Shown here: positions 26,860 through 36,551 of the stretch, piece after piece
How positions within the stretch are numbered: the first letter of the stretch is position 1
Layout: each line of letters starts with the position of its first letter
Origin: Crotophaga sulcirostris
Lineage: Eukaryota; Chordata; Aves; Cuculiformes; Crotophagidae
Direction: 5' to 3'
Assembly: GCA_013397455.1 (NCBI GenBank)
Contig: VYZB01000223.1
Coordinates: forward strand, 769,901-833,900
Length of the DNA: 64,000 nt
Position numbers and translations under genes: made by a program
The notes under the pieces: generated by a model
The model's input: the letters and a program-made list of their open reading frames with translations, nothing else
The model's database searches: none
Told to the model about the DNA's origin: nothing

Positions 26860-28143
26860 AAGAAATTGTTTAAGTCCTTTATTACAAAGATCAAAAGTAA
26901 TGGTTACCATTTACATACACAATTTACAAATTATTCACAAAGGGAATAACAGATATGCAAGAACCAAAAGCTTCCACCCAAGGTGGGGAGGGGATGGTGT
27001 AGTTGTTTCCCTGCTTTATTTACTGAAAGAAAAGATATGTTTGTTTTTTGTTGTCTGTATGTATTAAACACTGATCTAGTGTTTATGTAGCACCTTTAGT
27101 CATAACCATGCAAATGCTTACATGCTTATCTTGATTTGAAAGAGTGCAATGCATGTATAAACACACACTGGGATCTGCAGTCTTCACGCTGTTTAGTGTT
27201 TGTTGGTCAGAAATCCTGTCAATTTTGGTATAATACAGTGGTCAGGCTTCAAAAAGTTGATTTGTAGGATTTCACTGATTTGTGGAATGTATCATTAAAA
27301 CAAAAACCAAATTACTGTCAGAACTCTAAGAACTAAATTAAGTATGGCCACCATATCTTTCAAGAATACTATATGATCTTAAGATAAATACTAGCCATGA
27401 TGTTTTGTCTTTGATACCACAACTGATTTATTGCTTTTCCGTCATTCAGGTTAGCATGTTCTATACTGTTTCCTAAAGCTATTGCAGAGACTGGGAAACT
27501 TAACAAAGAATCCTCTTTTGAGAGATCTGGTAAATGAGCAAGCTTTTCACAGAATATCTTACACCACTTAACAAAAGGGAGGATGAATTTCCAGTTCCCA
27601 TGGTATGAAAGCACAATATCAACAGTGCAGTAGCTGCCATTTAGCTAAACCTACAAGTATCCATAATCTGCACTTTTTGCTGTCCACTGGGATGACTTGT
27701 ACAACAAAATGCTTGAAGGAGCACACTGATTTAGGAGCAAACACAAATATAAATAGAGAAATCACTGATGTGATGTTGCATCCAAATTCTAAGCGATAAA
27801 CACTTCACAAAAGTTGTTACATCTAGCAGAACTGTTCAGTGGGAATAATCCAAATACTTATGACAGTATGATGGTATGGCTTTCTACTCAGCTACGAAAC
27901 ATTCTTTACCATAAACTTTTCAGTATTCTCAGGGTGACAGATAAAGAAAGCTACAGATGCCATGGTAAACTTAAAATACAGTAATAGGCAAATATTTTAG
28001 TGGCACCACCTGCATATACAATGTATTTGTTGGAACCTTATGGAACAAACATTACAGGATGCCTTTGTTAAGGCTTCTTGCTGGTTTAAAAAGGTAGATT
28101 TTTCTTTAGGGAGATTGTCCAGCAGTATTGGTTTCACATCTCT
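26860..28143 (-). other. CNRIP1: CNRIP1 3' UTR (extent inferred)
   Basis: AT-rich non-coding sequence downstream of the CNRIP1 stop on the minus strand. Minus-strand AATAAA hexamers (tttatt on the plus strand) occur at 27427-27432, 27015-27020 and 26878-26883. The one at 27015 is followed at about 40 nt by GT-rich sequence, so it is a good candidate, and the one at 26878 sets the outer limit used here. The sequence alone does not say which is used. Confidence 0.5.
27015..27020 (-). terminator. Candidate poly(A) signal for CNRIP1
   Basis: AATAAA on the minus strand about 1.1 kb past the CNRIP1 stop, followed by a G/T-rich stretch (around 26960-26985, reading downwards). Alternatives are at 27427-27432 and 26878-26883. 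Confidence 0.4.
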
Positions 28144-28308
28144 TCAGTGGAAGGTCTCTTTATTGATCCACATAAGACTGCGCGTTTCATTTGGTTTGCA
28201 TTCATACTCAATGCTGCCAAAACTGTTTCCCCATTGGCAATGATCCCGCTTGTGATAGTTGTAGAACTTGACTTGCCAGACTGTTTCAAAAACGCCAATG
28301 TCATTAAA
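28144..28308 (-). CDS. CNRIP1: CNRIP1 coding exon 3 (terminal)
   Basis: Preceded by a cctcacag acceptor; 54 codons (residues 109-162) plus TGA at 28146-28144. It holds the most conserved C-terminal part of the family: [33 protein letters not shown] and a final NKETFH (human NKESFL). Open frames on this strand at 28134-28340 and on the other strand at 28040-28243 are shadows. Confidence 0.96.
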   Translation of the reverse strand, partial: FNDIGVFETVWQVKFYNYHKRDHCQWGNSFGSIEYECKPNETRSLMWINKETFH

Positions 28309-31300
28309 CTGTGAGGAAGAGGGAATATTAGTGTTAGCAAGCTGATTATTTTGTTGGCTTATCTCTCTTTATGAGAAAAAACACTCATGAAACTGTGGAA
28401 CGTAAAACAGCTGACGTGAGGAACAATAACCCTTAAGTCAATAAATCAAAGATCTCTAAAGCTTGCTCTAGCAGTCATGAAGTCTAATGCATGCAAAAAA
28501 CATGAAGGATCAGATTCTCTGTGTACTGTCCTCTTGCACTGATATCTGGAGAAAGGCAAGGAAGTAAAAGTGTTCAAGTTCCCATATGGGTAAATGGTAC
28601 TAACAGCAAAAATCAAAGCTATAATCCTTAAGATGACACAGCAGTTGTTGGCCTTGTGTTCTCAGAGTGGCTTGTATATACTGTGCATCGTGTAGCAGTG
28701 ATCTGTAGTGAATACAGGCCATCACTTAGCCTTTATATCATACCTAGAGGCTGGAGTAAAGATTGGGAAGATTCCTTCTTTTGCTCCATCTGAAATCTTT
28801 AACATCCCTGTATTTCATAGCCTTGTGTTTGCAGTGTCTTGACTGAGACATGCTGCTATTAGACCACTTACTCCTTCCCTGGGATTCCATTCTGCATTTT
28901 ACATGAAACTTAAACAAAAGGAGTTCTTTGTGTGTTTCTGTAATTGCTAGTTGTACTTAGTGCAGCTTTTTAAAGTTAGATAGGAGTAACAGAAGCTAGG
29001 AAGGAAGTAATCAATGTGTTTAGCTGATAAATGTCTAATACAGTGAAGGAATAGTGAGACATTGACTGCAAGTTGTCTAATTGTGCTTGCAACTTTGAAG
29101 TGAATGAGACTATGGCTATAGTAAGTTCTGTAGAATAAAATCTCCTTTTTTTTAAGCCACTGCTAGACACCCTTATAACATAAGAAAAACCTTATTAGTG
29201 AGGCTTTCAATGATAGATGATGATTTTGATTATAGTGGTGATGTAAAATTTGAGTTCCTGTGCCTTGAGACCTTGCAGAGAATCTGAAGTGTGGGTGTGA
29301 AGCCTGTATGTTGGATCCAGTACTATGGCTTGTTGATTGTATTATGTTGTTAGAGGATACGAGATAGTGGATTTAGCACTACTGAACAGTGCTGTTCTTC
29401 AGCATTTTTTCCTTTTAAATATTTCCATCACTCACTTTAGTGACAGCTTCTGCATTTGACTGTTTTCCATTCCCATCATGTGCCTGGGAGCTGCCCTTTG
29501 ATCATCTGCCTATTATAATCACATTTGCAAAGTCAGTATGAAAGCCCTTTTACACAGTGACTTCTCCTGAATTGTAATCAGAGCCTTCTGTATCCAGTTT
29601 TCTCAGAAAGAAATGTATTTTTTTTCAATCCAAGATGTCATTTGTAAGCTGCTGCTGCATAATGGACATTGCTTTAAATCTTCCCCCTGCCCACTGTGGT
29701 AACTTAAATTTAGCCTTGACAACAACAGGAGTTGCCGTGTGCTGTTAGTGGAAGGTTTTTATTTGGCACCAGTGCCAAGTGTTACCTTAAAGGAGTAGCT
29801 GAAATATTTCTGCTACTGTCTTTGACAAAGAGAGAATCAGATGTACAGGCTATTTTATCTTTCCCAGCAATGAAAACCTTAATTAAGGATATTTTTTTTA
29901 AATTAATCATCCTTGTTAGCAATCCTGATATACTCATAATGCAAGATGGTAAAGGTTAAGCACATGGGATATTACTGTGAATAATCCACACAGAGAAATT
30001 GTCAGAGAGGAGCATCAGCCACCCTCAGTCTGGAAACTGAGGAAGAAAAGACATTTTTAATAGCATTTTTAGACAGCGATATGATACAAGGGAAGCATTT
30101 CATATCATAATGTAAGGAAGACCTGAATTTCAACAAGACAGAGGAAGAAAAAAGATTCTGTCTTCCTCCAATGACCTAGTTTGCTGAGCTACCCCAAGTA
30201 GTTCGACTGCTGTGGATTTCCAGGAGAAGGGAAGAATTAATTGCAGAGCTTCGTGTGCTTTCTCCCCAGCCCAGAACTTAGCAGATGCAGAAGCTCTGTG
30301 GTGTAATGAGCATTCTGCATCCTCAGAGCTCCTCTGAATTCCTGTGGCTCCTGCAGTTGAAACCCAGCTCCTCCATTGGGCCTGTATACAAGCTTCCACA
30401 GGGAGGAGGGATGGTCCTGCTTTTTGTAGGTCACCCTTAGAAGCCTATTTCCCTGTCTGCTATTCTCTACTATTCTCTACTATAGGCGTGAATAGTTATT
30501 TAATCATTCCCTCTGAATTTGCACAGTAAGATGATTTGATGGCTGTTAATTACTGGGAATAGAGGTCTAGCTTTTTTAATCAATCTTAGTCTAGTCTGAC
30601 CAAGAATAAAATGAGACCCAAAGAGAGGTTTCAAACTTAGTGTACACCATTCACTAAACAGTTTAGCAGTTTCTGGATAGTGCACGTACCTGAGCATTCA
30701 GGTAACAGAAATGCATCCTCAGATTCTGGAATTCAGAAACAGGATTGTTGTTTTACATTTGTAAACTATGGCTGTAACAGGTCACGTGGCTACCAGCCAG
30801 TTGAAGTAGAAGCACAAATAATTATTTGTTTACAGTTTTAAAGTAGATGGAAAATAAATCCTTATGGACCTTTACGGACCTTCTGTCTTTCAGGCATTAG
30901 ATTGGCACTATCAGGCCATTTTTTAACCACAGGACTGACCTCACAATCTATTTCATCTCATTCAGATTTCATGCCTTAAATAGTGTCCTTATCTCCTTAG
31001 GATGCATCAGGATCCTGCCTGTTCCAGAAAAGGAAGTGGACGCCAAAGTTCCTCATAGTTGAAGGAAATAGGAAAATTTAAAGCTGTATGCAATAAGCCC
31101 AGTTCTGAAGATTTAGGAAGTAGGTTTTAGAAGCAGTTTTCAGACTAGGGTATCTGAGGTTGGTTCCCTAAATCTGTTACGGCTCTGCCTAGCTAAGCAG
31201 TTAAATGGCAAGTTAAACATGTAAATCCCTGTTCAGTTGCCTATATTTAATACTTAGAAGTATCAATTGTGTACATCTAAGTCTATACTGAAGAACCTGT

Positions 31301-33995
31301 CTAACAAGATCAGATCCTAAAAGGGGTTAAGGACCTGCTTAATGCTTGAAAATCCTATTAGCTTCATGGTTAATATCCCAGGATTTGATTTGTAAAAGCA
31401 ACTGTTTGGACAAATATTGTAGCTATTCATGTTGATGCTGCAATAAACCATCTCAGAGCTTGTATCTGAAAATCAGACCCTGCATTTCTTGGAATTACTT
31501 CATTTGTAATTTGACTTTGTTTTCTCCACAAGAAAAGTTAAACTTTCAGATTTTCAGAGTTCACATCAGTGCTACACTTAAGGGTAAAGGATGCTATCAA
31601 AACAGGGGTGCCATTTGTCCAAGCAGCTGTTTTTCTAAGAGTCCTGCTCTTTCACCTCCTGGTATAAGAACATTGTGAAATGTAACTTCAATACTCAACA
31701 GTGGCATCCAGCAGCTGTTGAGGAGTCATACTAGGTGTTTGTTTTCCTGACTGTAAAAAGGAGGTAGCTGTACAGAAATGTGATTAACGTGGACAAATAC
31801 TTTGGGGGAGTCTTATTAACCTAAGATTATGAAGTGGTAATTGTTAATGTGATGTGGATCTCCAAAATGAAGTTAGGTATGCTGTAATTATTAGAAATGC
31901 CAAATGGCAATGTTACAATTCTTATTCAGAAGGGGATTGCAATGCTAAATGATAATTACAGAAAAGAACAGTGAGGATAAAGATCAAGATGAAATCTTGC
32001 ATGCAGTGAGGAAATGTGAGAAAAATCTGAAATCTGCTGGCAAGATCATAAACTTGTGTAAATTGGAACAGACCCTTTAAGAGAGCTTCAGATAAAGATG
32101 GTTTACTGCCCATTTCCCCTTTTTGGTCCAGAAGGCATAGAATAAATAGCAGGAATCCCTGACAACAGTAATCAAGAGAGGAGAAAAAAACAACCAATCA
32201 ACCAAACCAAAGCCGGAACAAAACAAATCTCTTTCTGCACCCTGAGCACAGCCTGCTGCTCTTCCTGTCTTCTGTCAGCTCTGCTACCTTTGTGCTGAAG
32301 CTTTTGTCATCTCACTTTGGGGCCATGGCATATCCTGCTTCTGGCCTTTGGAGCTTCTCTTTAAGGTCAGGGTGAGGAGCCACTTGAATAAGAACTCAGG
32401 TTTGTGGTTGCAGAGATAATGGGAGCACATGAGGGAAAGGGAGAAGACAGCCTTTGAGGGGTGGGGTGGAGTGTGTGTGCTCTCATTTACTCTGTCAGCC
32501 CTCGCCAGGTCCTCAGGCATCCTGTAGATGACAGGTGGGAAGCAGAGAGTAGTCTCCCTTTGTGCTTGGAGCATCCTCTGCTCCAAAAAGCCTGGCAATG
32601 CTGGCAGGCAAATGGGGGGGACCTTGTATGCCAAGGGCTTGGGACTGGATTCCTAGCCAGGGACTTTGGTGTGAGTTGCCTGAAGTCTGTAGTATGTCCA
32701 GAAGAGGTGAGAGGTTCAGCTCACATTTCTTTCAGCTGCAGCACCCCAAGAGGCCTTTCAGGTCTATAGAAATACCCCTACTCCTTCCTGGCCCTTGCTG
32801 TTCTCTTGGCTTCCCCTTGGGAAGCGGGGCTTGTGTTTTCCAGCTACGCTCTGACCAGTGGTCTTACTGACACAAAGCAAAGAGGGCAGCAGCTGTGATC
32901 AGACTTCACCCTGGAATATTTCTCCTCTACAGCTCTCTGTGGGTCACCCTCCTGCTGCCCTCCTTTCTCTTCCCATGCCAGGCTTGGAGAACCACGTACC
33001 TGCATGTTGACCTGGATGGGCTGTCTCTCCCCGCTCTTGGTATGGGGCACCCCTTCGGTGTCGTAGATCCCTGTGTAAGAGGCCACCTGTGCATCCCTCG
33101 ATTTCTCTTCCAGCGGGACATTGACACCTCCAATGCCCATTGTCCTGCAAAGAAATGGGATCCAGCCTTTCAGCAGCCCTGCAATGTCCTCTCCCTGGCA
33201 GCCTGGAGCCAGCACGTGGGCTGGGGGATGCTTCAGGGATTTTCTCAGACCTGCAGGTGCTGCTGACTCATTGGGGCTTCTGAAAAATGTCAGGGCTCTG
33301 CAGCCACCCAGGGAGGGTGTGGGAAGGAAAGGCAGGAGGCATCTGATCTCGAGTAGCTGGGGATAGGTCAATCAGATCTCTTCTCCAGGGCTGCTCCTCC
33401 AGCATCTGCATCCCCCCTGGTCCCAGTCTCTCTGCTTTGCCATCCTGCGGTGAGGCTTGGGCACGGTGCCCCCGTGATGTGCAGGGCCAGAGGGCCCTCT
33501 TCCCTCTGCCTCCAGGCCAAACCGCGGGGAAGGAGGGAGAAAAGGAGCTGGGCTTGAAAGAACTCCGGGAGACGGTGGGGAGGGAGAGGGAAGGAAACGA
33601 CTCCAGAAGGCAGCCTCCCTCCCTCCCTCCCAAGCCGGCCAAGGCAAAGCAGTGGGAACAGCTGGCTGGGGACATGGAAACGGGGCCACCGAAGCGAAAG
33701 GGCGGGGAGGGAGAAACCACGGAAACCCCGCGCTGTCAGCCTGCCAGGAAAAAACATTAAACCTCTAAAAATAAAGCAGCGGGGAAGGGAGGGCAGGGGG
33801 GGGGGGCTGCACTTACGTGGCCTGTACGGTGCCGGGCCGGAGGGCCACCTCGATCTTGTACTTGGCCCCGGTCAGCAGCTTGATGGTGCGGTTCTGGCCG
33901 AAGCGCTGCCCGTCCACCTTGAAATACACCGCCCCGTCGTTGGGCTGGATTTTGAGGGAGACGCTGATTTTCACGAGGCCGGGGATGTCCCCCAT
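28144..33995 (-). CDS. CNRIP1: CNRIP1, cannabinoid receptor interacting protein 1 (3 coding exons, complete)
   Basis: Joining minus-strand segments 33995-33817, 33144-33000 and 28308-28144 gives 489 nt, 162 codons plus TGA, with GT/AG at both introns and matching phases. The protein opens [20 protein letters not shown] and contains the family blocks [50 protein letters not shown] and [18 protein letters not shown]1 is a small cytosolic, membrane-associated beta-sandwich protein (RhoGDI-like fold). It binds the distal C-terminal tail of the CB1 receptor and dampens its tonic signalling. Human CNRIP1 has 164 residues; the two-residue shortfall lies in the variable loop before the YTG-YDTEG segment. 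The start is the ATG at 33995: it is the family's conserved start and has G at -3 and +4. The frame stays open upstream to 34157, but only with non-ATG codons. The gene is divergent from PLEK, as in human 2p14. Intron 1 is short (672 nt) and intron 2 is 4.7 kb. Confidence 0.96.
28309..32999 (-). other. CNRIP1 intron 2
   Basis: 4,691 nt from a gtacgt donor to a cctcacag acceptor. It is AT-rich in its distal part and becomes GC-richer towards 32.3-33 kb near the CpG island. I see no second gene or clear transposon; the open frames here are short and unconvincing. Confidence 0.85.
33000..33144 (-). CDS. CNRIP1: CNRIP1 coding exon 2
   Basis: 145 nt preceded by a cag acceptor (33147-33145) and followed by a gtacgt donor. 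It completes codon 60 (ACG, Thr) and encodes residues 61-108. Conserved pieces are GIGGV, VPLE, YTG, YDTEG and [10 protein letters not shown]. Relative to the human protein it lacks two residues in the loop before YTG. It ends in phase 0. Confidence 0.95.
33145..33816 (-). other. CNRIP1 intron 1
   Basis: Only 672 nt, GC-rich, with a gtaagt donor and a tttgcag acceptor. Its 5' half lies in the CpG island. The plus strand is G-rich at 33781-33806, right beside the donor. ORFs of 100-150 codons across this stretch on both strands are low-complexity GC artefacts. Confidence 0.85.
33781..33806 (+). repeat. G-run / G-quadruplex motif
   Basis: Four or more G-runs in 26 nt (GGGG, GGG, GGG, then G11 at 33796-33806) separated by 1-2 nt. 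They lie 4 nt from the end of the CNRIP1 exon 1 donor hexamer, on the strand that templates CNRIP1. Confidence 0.85.
33817..33995 (-). CDS. CNRIP1: CNRIP1 coding exon 1
   Basis: Encodes residues 1-59 and two bases of codon 60. It starts at the ATG at 33995 (minus) and ends at a gtaagt donor (acttac at 33811-33816 on the plus strand). It carries the conserved block [17 protein letters not shown]. The exon lies wholly inside the CpG island, and open frames on both strands across it are shadows of its high GC content. Confidence 0.96.
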
Positions 33996-34086
33996 CGCTC
34001 GTCGCCGGGGGCTGCGGGCTCCGCGCTCCTCTCGCCCCCCCTCCCCTCCGCGGAAGGCGGGTGGCCGGCAAAGAGCGAGGCTGCGA

Positions 34087-34126
34087 GGCAGAGGAAGAGG
34101 AGGAGGGAGGAGGAAGAGGAGGGGCT
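34087..34126 (+). repeat. Purine-rich tract in the CNRIP1 upstream/5' UTR region
   Basis: Dominated by GAGGAAGAGGAGGAGG units on the plus strand, which are CU-rich in the CNRIP1 transcript sense if transcribed. Causes the proline/leucine/serine-rich artefactual frames on the minus strand. Confidence 0.7.
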
Positions 34127-34347
34127 GCTGGATCCAAGGCAGCCCAGCCCTTCCCAAAACCAGCGGATGATATATTTGTTTGGTTTTTTTTTTTTTTTTT
34201 CTTCCCCTCCCCTTAATCGCAGCGCAGCATCTGGGCGGTGGATGCGCGCCCCTCCCCTCATCTCCACCCCCCCAACCCCCTCCCGCCCCGAGCTCTCGGG
34301 TTGGGGCACATTTGCAGTTGCTCAGATTGCAGACGGTTTCCAGGGAG

Positions 34348-34380
34348 TTAATCCGGCCCCGATTACTGCAGCCTTAATCC
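34348..34380 (+). promoter_or_regulatory. Pair of TTAATCC bicoid-class homeodomain motifs
   Basis: TTAATCC occurs at 34348-34354 and 34374-34380, with an inverted GATTA at 34361-34365 between them and another TTAATCG near 34213. TAATCC is the core bound by OTX, CRX and PITX-type (K50) homeodomains. This is motif evidence only. Confidence 0.4.
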
Positions 34381-34439
34381 AGCCATTCATTCATCGCGGA
34401 GCGGGCGCGGGGAGCCGGGCGCGGCAGGCGCGGCCGCCG

Positions 34440-34465
34440 TTCAGCACCACGGGCGCGGACAGCGG
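34440..34465 (+). promoter_or_regulatory. REST/NRSF RE1-like element with expanded spacer
   Basis: Left half TTCAGCACC at 34440-34448 matches the RE1 left half at 9 of 9 positions. Right half GGACAGCGGC starts at 34457 and matches GGACAGCGCC at 9 of 10. The gap is 8 nt instead of the canonical 2. REST is known to bind split sites with expanded spacing. The position, about 445 bp upstream of the start of a brain-enriched gene, fits neuronal silencing outside the nervous system. Occupancy is inferred. Confidence 0.6.
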
Positions 34466-34519
34466 CACGGGCGGTGCCCGCGGGGGTGGGGGCGAACCCC
34501 AAACTGCATCGGGGAGTGA

Positions 34520-35225
34520 CCTCAGCTGGAAGGGATCATCGAGTCCAGCTCCTGTCCCTGCACAGGACAACCCCAACATTCACACCGTGTGTCCAAACGC
34601 TTCTGGAATATTGTCAGGCTTGGTGCCGTGGCTGCTTCCCTGGGGAGCTGTTCCAGTGCTCCACCACCCACTGGGTGAAGAACTTTCTCCTGATATCCAG
34701 CCTAACCCTCCCCTGGCACATCTTCTGCCATTCCCTCGGGTCCTGTCACTGGTCACCAGAGAGAAGACACCAGTGCTCACTCCTCCTCCTTCCCTTGTGA
34801 GGAAGCAGTGAACTGCTATGAGGTCCCCCCTCAGTCTCTGCTTCTCCGGGCTGAACACACCCAGGGCCCTCAGCCGCTTCTCACGCGATTTCTCCTCCAG
34901 ATCCTGCACTACCTTTGCGGCTTCCTCTGGACACTCCCCTGTAGCTTGATGGCCTTTTTATACTGTGGCGCCCAAAACTGCACACAATCCTCGAGGTGGG
35001 GCCACACCAATGCAGAGCACAGCAGGACAATCCCCTCCCTTGCCTGGCTGGCAATGCTGTGCTTGATGTATCCCAGGACATGGTTGGCCCTCTTGGCTGC
35101 CAGGGCACTGTTGGCTCATGTTCAACTTGTCGTCAACCAGAACCCCCAGATCCCTTTCCACAGGGCTGCTCTCCAGCCTCTCACTCCCCAGTCTGTGCAT
35201 GTATCCAGGGTTGTTGTGTCTGCTG
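34520..35225 (-). mobile_element. CR1 LINE fragment (minus orientation)
   Basis: The plus strand reads as the reverse complement of a CR1 3' region. Recognisable parts are the GGAAGGGATCATCGAGTCCAG end region, the block around GGTGAAGAACTTTCTCCTGA, the AGGTCCCCCCTCAGTCTC-like block, and the CCTCGAGGTGGGGCC and CAGATCCCTTTCCACAGGGC blocks. The minus strand keeps degenerate RT C-terminal reading frames, interrupted. The terminal ATTCTATG-type repeat is missing or decayed. It abuts the CNRIP1 CpG island. Confidence 0.85.
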
Positions 35226-36404
35226 AGTTGTAAACCACCCTGCTGAGCCCCACACCTTGGGGAGCTGTCTCCCACCGGCTCATGGAGCCCTCTGGAATGG
35301 GCTGAAGCATCTGCATAGCAGCACACAGGAGTCAGAGCTGCCTGAGAGGGAGGGAAAGGCAGAGACAGACGATGGTTTTGTGCCTCTTCTCCCTGTACAG
35401 CCAAAAGTTTTTGTGAGCCACCATGCCCAGGCTGAGGATCAGTTTCTTGTGCCCTGAACTCAACTGTCAACATCAATATTTGGTTCAGGTTTTTTTGCTG
35501 GAATTTTTTTCTTTTATCACCTCTTCACAATCTTATTTTAGTAGAAAAGAAACAAACACACTACTGTGATTGCAGTATCAGATCAAAATCTCATTTATTT
35601 GAGTCTAATACTGCTCCTTACCTATGGCTGGTACTGTTTCATCAATGAGAAAGATTTTTGGAAGTTGCACCATAATTAAACTCTCTGCAGGTCTCATTCA
35701 CGTTTAATAGTTAGAGATTGCTTTTATCCCAGGAGTAGGTTTATGCATCCTTTCCATTACTTGCATTTGTTCTTGCTTACTGTTAGAACTGTAATGTTTT
35801 TACAACTGACACAGAGCTTGGACCACAAATATAGTTTTTGTGTGATTATGGCAGAGTTCATGATTTTATTAGGAGAATTTCACAGCTAGTTCACCTACAT
35901 GTTGCTCTAGATCTGATCTTTTCTTTGTTTTTCTAAAGACAGCATGTGTGCATGGTGGTAAAAATGTAGTACTACTGAATCAAATGGGAAATATAGCATT
36001 ACCCAGCTGCATTTCTTTGTGTATGCAAGGTAATCAGTCAACTAATTTTATTGTGAACATTAAGCAAAAGAATACATTCTGCTAAAAGATTAACCTCTGG
36101 GGGAAAAAAAAAATCTACTTTATTTGCCTTGATTAGGTATTCAGCTAAGAATCAGCTTGATAATGTATCTAACCAGTAAGGTTTCCACAAAAATAAGAGC
36201 GGGGCATGATCATTGCATCTCAGAACTGTGTATGTGATGATTTTTGTAAGTAATATCCTACCTTCTATAGCAGTCACTGGTAGCAGGGACTCCCCTATAG
36301 AGAAGTTGTTACACAATGCAATCATTTCTTCTCCCACTGGACAGTCAAGAGTGAAACAAATATCATTAAAGCAAAATAAAAGAAAAAATCCCTGTGTATG
36401 GAAA
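35226..36404. other. Intergenic, nothing recognised
   Basis: The first 250 nt may be diverged upstream CR1 sequence; the remainder is AT-rich single-copy-looking DNA. No exon with conserved coding features seen. Confidence 0.5.
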
Positions 36405-36551
36405 CAAATCCCTGGAAGTGTTCAAGGCCAGGTTGGAAGGGGTCTTGAGCAGCCTGGTGCGGTGGGAGGTGTCCCTGCCCACGGCAGGGGTGTTGGAACT
36501 GGATGATCTTTAAGGTCCCTTCCAACCCAAACCATTCCATGATTCTATGAT
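36405..36551 (+). mobile_element. CR1 LINE 3' end (plus orientation)
   Basis: Starts near CCCTGGAAGTGTTCAAGGCC and runs through GGTTGGAAGGGGTCTTGAGC, a GGTCCCTTCCAACCCAAACC block and the terminal ATTCCATGATTCTATGATG repeat typical of CR1. It is a 5'-truncated copy of about 147 bp. Confidence 0.92.

Larger units (their letters stand above)
33520..34515. promoter_or_regulatory. CpG island and promoter region of CNRIP1
   Basis: Dense CpG dinucleotides from about 33.52 to 34.51 kb, in sharp contrast to the CpG-poor flanks. The densest parts are exon 1 (33818-34060) and 34395-34490. The island covers the first coding exon and start codon, so the CNRIP1 transcription start should lie between about 34.0 and 34.45 kb on the minus strand. 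I see no convincing TATA box, as expected for this promoter class. The upstream part includes a purine-rich tract at 34087-34126 and a T17 run at 34184-34200. Confidence 0.8.

Noticed and set aside
33268..33760. Several 100-150-codon frames on both strands in CNRIP1 intron 1.
   Set aside because: They overlap each other on both strands in GC-rich intronic DNA and show no family motif.
33757..34137. Overlapping 126-codon minus-strand frame across CNRIP1 exon 1.
   Set aside because: It starts at TTG and is Pro/Arg-rich because of GC composition; it runs out of frame through a real exon. A shadow.
33996..34157. Possible 54-residue N-terminal extension of CNRIP1, since the frame is open upstream of the ATG.
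   Set aside because: The upstream frame contains no ATG (its outermost possible start is TTG), it is low-complexity, and CNRIP1 proteins start at MGD. The 33995 ATG also has a strong context.
34167..34811. 214-codon plus-strand frame from the CpG island into CR1.
   Set aside because: It crosses from a promoter island into an antisense CR1 fragment, starts with a poly-Phe run from T17, and resembles nothing coherent.
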